Assembly: GCA_014885115.2 (NCBI GenBank)
Contig: WKLE02006378.1
Coordinates: forward strand, 1 to 35,692
Reading direction: 5' to 3'
DNA length: 35,692 nt
DNA from: Asterionellopsis glacialis
Taxonomy: Eukaryota > Bacillariophyta > Plagiogrammaphyceae > Rhaphoneidales > Asterionellopsidaceae
The position numbers and the translations under genes are program-made. The notes beneath the pieces were generated by a model, which did not search any database, was not told the DNA's origin, and saw nothing but the letters and a program-made list of their open reading frames with translations. Below, piece by piece: positions 12,359 through 23,300 of the stretch. How positions within the stretch are numbered: the stretch's first letter is position 1; every line of letters begins with the position of its first letter.

Positions 12359-13186
12359 ATGCTTGGCAGAGACAGTCAAAGTATTGTCCAACGGGGAAAA
12401 CAAAAGGGTCGGAAAGATCATGTGAAGAGAAACTGGCGCATACGGTGGCTATCTAGATGGAAGAAAAGTGTTGTGGAGGATCTTTCACATCATTCTCAAC
12501 GTTCGAACTTGAGCCAAAGTTGCCACGGTAGTCAGGTAGCCAAAGTGTCACCTAATCCAATAGCAAAGAATACTGGCAATTCATTGGCTAATATTGGCGG
12601 ACAAAGACGGGTACCACATATTGCTCCTTTGATTTTCCAATTCCAACGTGCCCCATCAACCACTAATATCGACAATCGATCACCACAACATAGCACTGTG
12701 CGGAAACAGCAAAGTGATACTGCCATGATAAATCGGTTAGAGGCACTTCAGATTCAAGCACAACTAATGGGTGACGACCACCCAGATACCATCTTTGCGA
12801 AAAATAACATTGCCAAGACACATGGCCATCAAAACAATATAGCTATACCTGCAAAAAATAACCTTGAAAAAGATTCCAGTTCCAGTGCAAGTGGAAGTTT
12901 CAATTCTGTTGAAGGTTCAAATGAATCCTCGTTTCCAGTAAGGAAAATATTTCTTCCTTCCAGTCCATCAGCGAGAAGCCTTGAACTTGATTTGTCGGTT
13001 AGTAGTACCGTAAGTAGTAGCAAAGACACTGTCATGAGAAGTCGTATGGAAGCAATCCGGATTCAGGCACAGATGATGGGCGACCATCATCCAGATACAG
13101 TCTTTGCCATGAATAAAATCACCAGTGCTTCAGGTGAACCGTGCAAGGAAAAGGGCGCTGTCCGCCGCCATAGCATGCCTTTATAG
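12359..13186 (+). CDS. Hypothetical disordered protein with two TPR-like segments
   Basis: A single exon encodes 275 residues, starting MLGRDSQS and ending RRHSMPL. The N-terminal 45 residues are strongly basic. Two segments match each other: residues 123-152 (RLEALQIQAQLMGDDHPDT and following) and 226-256 (RMEAIRIQAQMMGDHHPDT and following). The pattern A-x-x-I-x-x-x-x-MGDxHPDTxFAxN resembles the TPR_10/TPR_12 consensus of kinesin-light-chain-type repeats, in which GxxHPxT links consecutive helices. Only these two isolated units are present, about 75 residues apart, and the rest is Ser/Asn/Gln-rich and looks disordered, so a normal TPR superhelix is unlikely. It may be a reduced scaffold or docking protein. 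Product and partners unknown. Confidence 0.65.
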   Translation: MLGRDSQSIVQRGKQKGRKDHVKRNWRIRWLSRWKKSVVEDLSHHSQRSNLSQSCHGSQVAKVSPNPIAKNTGNSLANIGGQRRVPHIAPLIFQFQRAPSTTNIDNRSPQHSTVRKQQSDTAMINRLEALQIQAQLMGDDHPDTIFAKNNIAKTHGHQNNIAIPAKNNLEKDSSSSASGSFNSVEGSNESSFPVRKIFLPSSPSARSLELDLSVSSTVSSSKDTVMRSRMEAIRIQAQMMGDHHPDTVFAMNKITSASGEPCKEKGAVRRHSMPL

Positions 13187-13619
13187 TAGGCTCGAGAAGT
13201 AAAACTAGACATAGCTATACTTTTGAATGCTTTCTGTAAATGACTACGGTAGATCCATGCAGTTAATGTGCATCATTTGGAGTCAAATGTTGCAGTGCTG
13301 GACTTCTGCTATCAATGAGAAGTATATAACGATTTGGATAACAAAATACTATCAAAAGATGGCAGTTGCAACTAACAACATCATAAAAGAATTTCAGAAG
13401 AATTTGATTACATGATCATAGACTACTCTACAAGTGCTTTCCGAAATTCTTGTATTTTAACACAAAAGTGACTCCGAGTCGATTCCTCCAGTCACTTCTC
13501 CTCTCTTCCCTGATTTTCACAGCCAAGATATAGAACAATCTCAATGTATGCAACCTCCTTCTAATATCTTCTATTTTTTTCGGTGCACTTTAAAAAATGA
13601 AACCATCATGTTTTACTAT
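13187..13619. other. Convergent intergenic spacer
   Basis: This lies between the 3' ends of the TPR-like gene (+) and the p24 gene (-). It is AT-rich, has no open frame that I can support, and probably carries both 3' UTRs. No repeat or notable structure seen. Confidence 0.5.
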
Positions 13620-14709
13620 TTATCTCCCAAGTACGGGTGCTCCTGAAAACCACTTGCGAATTGTATGGATTTGAAACCATGTAACGGCCATAAACAGTAT
13701 GGTTTCTAGCAGTGAACTTAGAACCATGCGTGAGTGAGAGTGTTCATTTGTCGCAGCATGCACAGCAAGCCGACGGCGTTCGCTTAATTGTTTCGATTGG
13801 ATGTCGGCCAAAAGTCTACGCAATTTTCTCAGTTGATCACGAGTCTTGTCGAAATCTTCATCCTGAATACCTTCTTCTTCAGAAGCTGTATCTTCATCCA
13901 ACATTTTTGCCTCAGCAGCCAAAGCTTTTTGCTCGTATGTCCAAACATGGCCAGTTTTTTCATCGACGCCACCCAGCTCTTTCTCTCTACGCATTTCCAT
14001 CTCAGCCGTAATCTAGAGCATCCAGAGATATTCGGGGAGGCGGAATAAAAAGTAAGATACAGAATGTTTCCAATGAAAAGACAAAATTGACAAAAATTCA
14101 CGAAGTTTCCTAGTTCAGATAACTACTCACCTGATACCATGTTCCACGGACACACATTCGGTACCAACCTGCTGCCTTGGCTTGAAGAGTCTTCTGCATG
14201 GGGTCACCTTCGTCTCGCATATTTTTTTCCCTTTCAAGTCGCATTTTTTCCATCCTTTTACGTGCCTGGCGTGCCTTTTCTCGGCGTCTTTCGTTCTTTT
14301 TGCGTCGTTCACTAGGGGTCAAGTCTGTGCGGTCGTCATCTTCCTCCATCCTAAGCGGATCATCGTCCATCAGTTGAGGTTGTAAGTGTTCAAAGTCAAT
14401 ATTTTCATGGTGCGTTACAAATTTCCCATATCTTTCTCCCGACTGAAACTTGCTGATAGCCGCTTGAAGTTCCCGACCGGTATCGGCCTCGGGAGGAGCA
14501 ATGGGACCCTCCAATGATGCAGTTGCTTTCAGCTCAGACCCCGAAAGGATAAAAACACTCATGGTAACATGTTCATCCGCTTCTAGTTTTTCATACATAC
14601 ACTCTGTCCCCCGCTGGTTGATAACTACCTGCATTGGAAGAGCTAAAGTAGACGAAAGGAGAATAAATGCAACAATACTTCGGAAGGACGCCATGGTTGT
14701 AGATATCAT
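13620..14709 (-). CDS. p24/emp24 (TMED) family cargo receptor with GOLD domain, two exons
   Basis: Exon 1 is 14131-14709 and exon 2 is 13620-14012, with a 118-bp GT-AG intron between; the product is 323 residues. M6 (14694) is an equally good start, giving MASFRS and a standard signal peptide ending near LALPM. The GOLD part carries the two expected cysteines (C37 in GTECMYE and C186 in YRMCVRG). A coiled-coil-like segment follows (RDQLRKLRRLLADIQSKQL), then one membrane segment (about 290-311, LLETILFMAVTWFQI) and a short basic-aromatic tail (RKWF) before the C-terminus. That is the p24 plan: lumenal GOLD, coiled coil, one TM, short cytosolic tail for COPI/COPII. Family members are usually 200-230 residues; the extra length is an acidic then strongly basic insertion (about 113-168) inside GOLD and an acidic stretch in exon 2. 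Expected role: ER-Golgi vesicle cargo selection. Confidence 0.87.
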
Positions 14710-17662
14710 TGTCGTTGCAACGGTGGCGAAACAATGCAGGGTTCGCAGTTCGCAGTTCTAACGCTACGAGTATTATTTGTAGATCCTACAGTACCTGCAC
14801 GAGGGATCTAAAAAAGAGGATCTACGTCGTGGAGCCGATTTACTTGACTCATTCTCCCGACGCCAAAGTATCTTTCACTCCCTCTTGTAACGTATCAGAT
14901 AGAAGAGGAGAGATTTGGTAGATAGTGAACTGCACCACGGCGTCTGATTTTAGTCGAAATAGCATCAATCGTACCACAAGGACAATCTGTCAGCACGAGG
15001 GAGGGGGCGTCTGATCATGGTGTGAAGTTCTCTTTTATGTTTTAGTCCTAGAACCTCTAGCTCCTTTGGTCCTCTCCAGAGAAGCATTTTAAAATTTAGG
15101 TTTTAGAGGTGCGAACAGACATGATAAACAAAAACACAAAAGTGGAGAGAGATTTTTCTTGGGTTTAGAATGAAAATATAGAGATGAGCATGTAGAGGAA
15201 AGATAGTGGTTTGACCACACTGTAATTAGCAAAGAATGTACTAGCATGAATTTTTGTTTCTGTTTCCTATGTTTTGATACATTACTCTAGTCTTCCCCCC
15301 AAGGCATTGTCTCCTGAGAATGACTATAGAGTGTATCCTTGCAGACTGTGGCAATCTTGCCCAAACCTGATTCTTCTTGACATACTTATCAAGAACCATG
15401 GCCATATGTAGAACACACATCAAATATTACATTTATTTGACTTATTTGTTTTTACTTAGTATTAGTGCTTCTTTTATAGAAATGAATTGGTGTGTGTGTA
15501 CATATCATGTCATCAATCCCCTTATTGTGATGTGACCAAAAGACAAGAACAATAAACATATTGAACCAGCCAATCAGATTGTGCTGGGCCTCTGCTACAA
15601 CAGTGCATAGTAGTAGTGCATATTGCAGAGATGACTGTTGTCTATTCTGTTCCCCCTTTCCAGAAAAGTGTGTGTATGGTAGTTGATGATAATTATAGAT
15701 CATCTCTTTCTTGTTAATTTTCCCAATAAGTACCACTAAAATACAATGACTCATCAAAATGAAAGTTCCCAATTTACAGAGTATTACACCAATACAGAAT
15801 GGAATAGAGGAAAAGCTAGAAATAAAAATCCTGTACAGTCTGCACACCAGAACAAGCAACATTCTTGTGGTGCAAAGTTCAAGCTTGGAATTTTGTTCTT
15901 AAATAAGCAAGCATCTTCATTCTTGAAACATTGAAACATTGGTGCTTGTTTCCTCTTGACTAGTAATAATCAAAAAAGTAAAAATAAAAGAAGAATAAAA
16001 AAGAAGGAGAATGGACAAGCACCCAAGGGAGAGAGAGGAAGATAAGAAAGAAATGCAAGATCAGAGATAAAAACAAACAAGATATATCATTATAGCTTAT
16101 GGTTGGCACCAGATCATAATGATACTTGCTAGTTACCCTTTGAAAAAGTAATAGCTGGTGACTTTTTATCTTGCTATGTGTGGGATACTTGGAGGACAAT
16201 TTGTTAAGAACTCTGCTCATCAGCAGGATGCACAAGCAAAGGAGTTGTTTTCTTGACCCCTCTACTAATGCTGGAATAGGAGGAGTATTGGGTAAAAACT
16301 AAGATACACCAAGATTGATGTTTTACCTAGTACTAAAAAAGTGATTATTTCAATACTCCTACTAATAGTTCTAGGACTATTTCTACAAAATCATCTGATG
16401 GTGGATTCAGAATTTTTTGCCTACATCTGTAGTAGCAATTTAGTATGCCTTTTCTTAAAAAAACTCCTACTACTGCCTGAGTCAACAGATCTCCTTTCGG
16501 ATTGTTGGACATCAGACTGGCAAGAAAGATCTTCCTTCTAAAAATTAGTATGATCCACACCACTAACAAGAAGTTGGAAAATGGCAGATATTATTGGCTT
16601 AAATATTGTTGTCAATTTTTTTATCAAGTATTTGTAATTTTGAAGAGCAATGCTGATCATGCAGTACTAAAAATTGTTCCAATTTTTTCCATTGAAAGAG
16701 GTAGACCAAATTTTACACTTCACACTTCATACTTCACATCTTAAATATTAGACTAGTAGTACATGGTTGTTAGGAGGCACATAAGAATGATGGATTGATT
16801 GTGCATTCTAAGTGAAATGGTGGATCAACTGGAGAAGTGCTATTTGTTTCTATTTTCAAAGATAGTCAAGGGTATAAGAAGTTTCTTTAATATTGTTGAC
16901 TTTTACATCAAATGGCTTTTCAATGTCAAGCTTTAGCTAAGCAACAGGGTTTTGCTTTTACCTGGGGGCAACCTGTATTTCATACTAAAAAAGTCTAACT
17001 TTTCATTTTGTGTATGCTACTTTCTTGCTACAAGGTTAGTTGTTACTCCTTCCAAACAACAACAAGCCACCCATGTTGTCATTTATGCTGCTAGGAGTAA
17101 TATCATAGCTGGAGACTGGAGGTTTTGGGGGATTTTGATAGTAGGAGAATATACAAAGCAAATACCACAACACAAAATAATACATTCTTGAACATTTTAT
17201 TTAGAATGTGGTCATAGTGAACACAAGAATGCTGCTACATAGTATACATCTCATTCCAGATAATAACAATGGCAATCATGATGTACACAACAGTATACAC
17301 CAGACAAAACCAAGCAAAAAGAAAGAGTATGCTAGATGCTTGAACGCTAGTAAAAACAAACTACTGAACTTCAAAATGAAAATGCAACGAGGTGATACAA
17401 CATCTGGAGAAAGTTCAAGACCAATAGCTGTCTTGTATTCATCCATAGGGAAGTATGCAGCACTTTGAGTACACTGTGGCTGTGGATCTAATCTCATACA
17501 TTATTCGTTAAGAAAAAATCCAAAAATCAAATGACAGTTTATAAATAGGAAATTTTAGCTTCATCTCTCTAATCTAGCTAAAACACATCAACTAATTCCG
17601 GTCAAGCGTCGTATTACTGTGGACATGTCATTTGCCTTCTTCAGAGCAGCCAAGGCTCAAAC
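14710..17662. other. AT-rich gene desert, about 2.9 kb
   Basis: I find no supported gene. Open frames are short, occur on both strands, and have low-complexity compositions typical of AT-rich non-coding DNA. The first 200-300 bases are probably the p24 promoter and 5' UTR, and the last 100 or so the lipoyl synthase 3' UTR. From about 15,200 to 17,550 the texture differs from other gaps: many T and A runs, TAGTA-type words, and almost no GTACC palindromes. A weak inverted repeat pairs 16274-16290 with 16351-16367. A decayed element or a non-coding transcript is possible, but nothing seen proves either. Confidence 0.5.
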
Positions 17663-19176
17663 CTATTCGCCTCTCTCCGACTTAATCATGTGTTCAAGGT
17701 AGAATTCTCCAGCTTTGTAACTTGATCTCACCATTGGACCACTTGCAACATACTTGAAGCCCATTTCCTCTCCAACTTCTCGGAAATAGTCAAATTTTTC
17801 AGGTTTTACATACTCAACTACGGATAAATGGTTCTCAGTAGGTCGCAAATATTGCCCAAAAGTTACGACATCAACATCGATAGCACGGAGGTCCTGTAAA
17901 TCCAAAAGTATATGTCAGAAACAACGTTGATACAGTCACCTACGAGAGATTTGTTCCATTCTTACCTTCATCGTTTGGATAACTTCTTCATCTGTTTCGC
18001 CCAATCCTAGCATCACACTTGTTTTGGTATACAGACCTGGTTTGACTTTTTTTGCATGTTCCAAGGTTGACAAACTCTGAGAATAACCAGCCCGTCGATC
18101 TCGTACGAACGACTGAAGTCGTTCAACTGTTTCAACATTATGTGCATACACGTCAAGGCCAGAGGTAGCGAGTGCTTCTACAGAATCCAAACTTCCCTGA
18201 AAGTCTGACACTAAGCATTCAACCAACAACTCTGGCTTGTTGTGCTTGAGCAACTCTACTGTATGCGCAAAATGCGAAGCACCACCATCTGGAATATCAT
18301 CTCTATCTACCGATGTCAAAACGATGTAGTCAACACCCCATTTAGTAACTGCTTCGGCCGTCTAAATAAAGTGGTTTATGAAAACACATTGCTTGAGAAA
18401 ATACTGGAAGGTCATAAATTGGTTGGAAAACATTTGCGATCATACCTTGAATGGTTCAAAGGGGTCTGGTGGAGGTGGTGTCGAGTCAGTATTGACAGCA
18501 CAAAACATACAACCTCTGGTACATGTATCGCCCAAAAGCATTATAGTGCCAGTTCCACCACTCCAGCATTCACCTATATTAGGGCACTGTGCTTCCTCGC
18601 ATACGGTATTAAGGGCAAGATCTGATAAAGATTCCTTTACTTCTGTGTACCTAGAGTCTGAGGCTAGTTGACAAGGAAAAGCAAGCACGAAATTGAAAAA
18701 TAAGTCCTGGACAAAGAATTAAAATGTACTAGTATATCGTTCACAATCTTCGAGCATGACTTACCTAATGAAGGAGCCGGAACGCGAAACCAAGAAGGTC
18801 GACCATTTGGCATTTCGGCACCAACCTGTGGTTCAAAGCGGACAAGTTGTTAATACAAACAGTGTTAAACGACGCCGAAAATAGATATGACGTAATATTT
18901 TTTCTACTTTCGTACCTTCGGCCGCACTAATTTGCCCTCTGTTTGAGGTTCAGCATTTGGCATGGCAAGCCCACCCCCGCCTGACGACCCATCACCCCTT
19001 TGGATTGAGTATGGTAACTCTTCTTGACTTGAGGCGGTTTCTGTTGTTTCCGACGCTACCGACAAAATTGCTCTCCTTCTGACACTGCAATATGATTTGT
19101 AATTCGGGGCAAACGAAGCGACTTTTGTTGATAGCTGCAAAACAGTGAGCAATCCCGCTAAAGTCTTTAATATCAT
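17663..19176 (-). CDS. LIAS/lipA: Lipoyl synthase, plastid-targeted (five exons)
   Basis: Exons, in coding order: 18916-19176, 18765-18825, 18446-18663, 17966-18361, 17663-17893; all four introns are GT-AG and keep frame; 388 residues. The enzyme inserts two sulfurs into protein-bound octanoyl groups, making the lipoyl cofactor of 2-oxoacid dehydrogenases. It shows the auxiliary cluster [12 protein letters not shown] (129-140), the radical-SAM cluster CTRGCMFC (155-162) and the C-terminal RSSY motif (368-371) whose serine binds the auxiliary cluster. [13 protein letters not shown] (88-100) is also typical. I start at 19176 because [24 protein letters not shown] is a hydrophobic signal peptide followed by an ASAFAP-type site with F22, the bipartite signal for diatom plastids. 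A longer in-frame start at 19386 would bury it. Likely serves the plastid pyruvate dehydrogenase complex. Confidence 0.96.
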
Positions 19177-20304
19177 TGTTGAGGAAAATCGCACGTTGAC
19201 ACTGTGTCCCTTTCTCACTTTCACTTTTGACGAGAAGCACTGTCGAGGCGATCGACATGTGATGCAGCACAGAACAAAGGATAGTGTTGTCATCGGTCTT
19301 CCGCATCTTCCATCTGGCGAGTGTACTCGTACAGTCTCTCTGGAGAGAGAGGACCTAGAGAGATGGATGGAGTCCACCCACGTCATTCTCCCCCCAGGGC
19401 TAATCCTCTCTTGCTTCCACTCCTATCTTTACAGCGCGCAAGAAGTGCTCCTATGTATTTTTACCATATAAAGCGCTGAATATTACTATTATAAGCGAAC
19501 ATTAAAATATGTACATGTTTGGATGTTTGCAAAAAGTATTTACTCGCTAATGACTTTTGATCTTCATATACTCACATGCTCCGTCAGTTTGAACAGGATC
19601 TCGTCGATAAATCCTTTAATTGGGCGAGTATATACTTCCTAATTCTTGAATAAGAATATTCACATACTTTGAGGTATGCTTGCGCACCAAAATGTACATT
19701 CTACATGGTATGAACTGTAGTAGTATCTTAAATTCATTTCTTTACCAACAACACAAAATAAGCCCATCAAGACAACTTTACTAGGACCTCTAGAGGACTA
19801 CAGTAGTTACGGTAACACTTTACATTTTGTTTTCCACATCATTATTTCACACTGAACTTAGACGGAAGGAAGACTTCGCTTCGGGAATTGGGATCAAAGT
19901 TGTTGTTCAAGATCTCTTCCTTGCAGGGAATAACATCGCGGAATATAAGAGATAACGATAATCTACAAATCATTTCTAAACGGTATGTTATTGACAACTT
20001 CTTATCTTAGATTTAGTCTGGCGGGACTGTTATTCGAGTAGCAAAAATCTTCGGAGACGACACAATACAGTTCCTGACGATGTTTCTGAACATGATTGGA
20101 TGATTCGAAATCTTACAAGCTCACTTAGCATTCTTCTGCAGTGCTGTGGGTGCTTCTTTTGATGTTGTTCTTGTTGTGTTCACTTTGGTTATATCTTGTG
20201 CCCGGGCTAGGACAATTCAAGTGTTCTTTCCGTAAATCACTGACACTCCATCCCTCCTTTTCCCTACGTTTCATTTAAACAGTATTTCAAGCGAAACCAA
20301 CAGA
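19177..20304. other. Divergent promoter region between lipoyl synthase and C2HC genes
   Basis: The two genes point away from each other, so both promoters should lie in this 1.1-kb stretch. Seen: a GA/CT stem-like tract (19334-19365) about 160 bases upstream of the lipoyl synthase start, and a perfect palindrome CCTCTAGAGG at 19786-19795 inside AGGACCTCTAGAGGACT. No other gene seen. Confidence 0.5.
19334..19365. promoter_or_regulatory. GA/CT tract with small inverted repeat
   Basis: TCTCTCTGGAGAGAGA can fold on itself and is followed by more GA-rich bases. It lies about 160-190 bases upstream of the lipoyl synthase ATG (minus strand), a distance like that of the tracts before the genes at 1243 and 12359. 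Regulatory role inferred from position. Confidence 0.3.
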
Positions 20305-23300
20305 ATGTCTTCGGATCGGCAAAATGACCATAATGGGATAGACTTTCACACTGGAAGGCTTATTCATATCCACCGCTCTACTTCGACAGATAGCAGCGAA
20401 AATGGGCCTCAATTGTATTCGTCTCGCCCACCTTACGCTCAAAACTACGAAAAGTCCAACGCCTACCACGGGAAAAACCCAAACAAGTATTATTACAATA
20501 GAAACAACGAGTCTGAACAAATTAGTCAACCTCGATATGATGAAAAGTACTCCAGTTCGTACAGCAATGTCGAGAGATCACAGTATACTCAACAGTGGAG
20601 TAAACCAACGCACCAACCGCCTGCGTACCATCCGCCATACCCAGCAACAAGGGCACCGCACCACCAGATTCACTCTGTCGTGACGAAATCATTCAGTGTT
20701 GACGAAGAGAGAGAAGATCAGCATTCAAACAGAAGTGACTACCACGGACACTTCAACATGAACCGCAACACAAGCTACGTGAATTCTCAGCGAGTGGACG
20801 AGCGAGAGGAAGAAAGGTATCCTCGGATGGAAGCTATCCGTGAAGAGCGAGAACCAGTTGAGCGTGAGGCTCCCGGATTCCGTGCAATGCCTTCTGCTTT
20901 AGATGGTGCGCACATGATTCCGCCAAGCCCTTCGGACAAGAATTCTAGCAACGAATACCGGGTGGATGTTTCTCCAGATCATGGGCCTCTGAAAAGAAGC
21001 TTTTGGCACCACTCAATGCCAAATGGGAAAAACAACGCCCCCACAAACCACCCTGCATTCTTACCACCAAAACGCATAAAACACGTTGAAGCACGAAAGC
21101 AACAAGAACCAGTAACGCTTGTTGCCAGGACTAGTTCAGAGCATTCTTGCTCTAGTTCGCAGAACAATGACCAGCACAACTATACACATCATTCCCACTC
21201 CTGGGGTTTGGCCTACAATGAGCCAAATCATCACCGTGAAGTTCGCAAGACGCAATCCTTTCCTGCTGCTTGGTCAAGTTCACCACCTGCTGGAGCTCCC
21301 ACTCAATACAGGTATGGGGAAAGTTCGGAAGGACCTGAGAGGACCACACGTAAACACTTCTCCTACGTGAAAGGTGAACAATTATTGCCACATTTTGATG
21401 GGGCTGCTCAACCAAATGATCACCAGAACAACATGCTTCCACCTCAAAACTTTTTTCGTCCAGGAAGCTTTGACAGCGGTGACAGTAGGCGCAGTAGTTT
21501 CGATCAAGGAGAAGGAAGGGGGGGAGAATGGAACCAATCTTACGGCACCGCATTCCGTCCTCGTAACACATCTTCGCAAAATCATCATGCGGGAATCAAT
21601 CCTTCATACAGCGGTCCGCTCTATGCACCATGTCCTGATGATCGAAATGACAGGGAAAATCCCGTGAGAACTTTTTCAAGGGATGATAATGAATCTCGAG
21701 AAGGTGTGGCTCGTTGCGGAGAAACGTCCAACATCAGAGAAGCCACACATGCTTCTCCCCATACAGGCTTTGAACACACAAGACAACAGTCAGTGTATGG
21801 TGTTTCAAAACCACCAACCAGGGCGGATTTCAACCCTCCATCTCCTCTACAAGAGTGCAACACAAAAACTTCAAACCTAGAAGTATCTACTGAAATTGAA
21901 GGAAGATCTCTTTCTGTGACCCGAAGTGTATCGGATGGAAGCATGCTTGCTGAAACGAGTTCTCGAATGAAGAACAACGAAAAATTATGCCTTCTCGCAC
22001 AGGAAGAAGATCGCATCTCTCTTAGCGAAACTCTTTGTACCATCCGTGCAAACATTGAAGTTTTCACTGCAACAGCTGCTGATGTAGAGGCTCCAGCTCC
22101 TGGTCGAAAACACCCCGTGACTTTGGGACAAGTCGGACTTCGATGTATTCACTGTCGTCACACGACCAAAGCTAGCGACCGTGTGAAACGTGCCGTGTGC
22201 TATCCATCTTCTATCAAACGTATCTACCGTACAGTCATCGACATGAAGCTCGACCACTTCCAACATTGCCGGTTCGTGCCAGCCTCTTTAAAGAAAAGGC
22301 TGGATGAGTTGAAGGCTATTAATACCAGAAGTACGGGAACAACTATGCAATACTTTGCGAAATCAGCAAAAAAGATGGGGATGGTCGATGCACAAAGCGG
22401 TGTTCGGTTGAACGACGGGAACGAAGACTTTGGTCCAGGGTCACCTTTGCGTTCAAATTTTAAGTCCATGAAAATTGTTAGCCCCACATCAGGGACAAGC
22501 GCTTCAGGCCAAAAGGACTGCACATCACCAACTAAAAAAATACCTGAATCGCAAGAGAATAAATGCGATGATGTGGATGATAATCACCCACAGGAGCATA
22601 GTTCTAGTAGTGTTGGTACCAATGCTGATGCCACTGGAAAAGATTCAAATGTCTGTGGCTTCTTGGGTAAAACAATTCTCAGCCTTCCTGATGATCGCAA
22701 AGCTCTTAGTCCCCTTCGATGTTTTTTACGAGAAAATGTTTGTGCATTCACAGCTACTGAGGAGGACATTGCTGTGCGAACACCAACAACTTTCTCTGTT
22801 GTCAAGGGCCAGGTTGGAGTTGGGTGTATTCATTGTCACTCCCTGCCTGCAAAGGAAAGATCGAATAGAGCAGTATGCTTTCCTTTCTCCATCGGCAGGA
22901 TCTACCAATCTGTTGCCGACATCCAGCGCTTCCACTTGGGAGAGTGTAAAATGGTTCCTTCTGATGTTCGGGATAAATTTCTTGAGTTACAAAGTGCTAG
23001 CTCAAAGGGATCAAAAGGTCTTGCAACACGGCAATATTGGGTAACATCAGCGAAGAAAATCGGACTGATCGATACTCCACGTGGAATTAGGTTTGGCAGG
23101 GATCCCTCCAAACCTGCTGCCCCAGCAATTTCTCTTGACATCCTGGCTCAAGTTGCCTCCAACGTTACAACTTCGGATCGCCCCCTAGTGCATCCTGACG
23201 ACAAACCAAATATTGCGGAGTTTTTGTATGCAGTAATGGAACAATTGCAGCCCTGCCGATTTACGGAAGCCGACCGTAATAAGCGTCGTCTCAAGGACGT

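Noticed and set aside
15452..15862. 136-residue open frame on the minus strand in the AT-rich desert
   Set aside because: Hydrophobic low-complexity translation with no recognisable motif, set among many similar chance frames on both strands.
16274..16367. Weak inverted repeat as possible transposon ends or RNA gene
   Set aside because: Imperfect arms of about 17 bases, no flanking target duplication and no open frame; too weak to name.
19177..19386. Longer in-frame start for lipoyl synthase
   Set aside because: It would place about 70 unremarkable residues before a signal peptide with a VASFAP site, which must be N-terminal to work.
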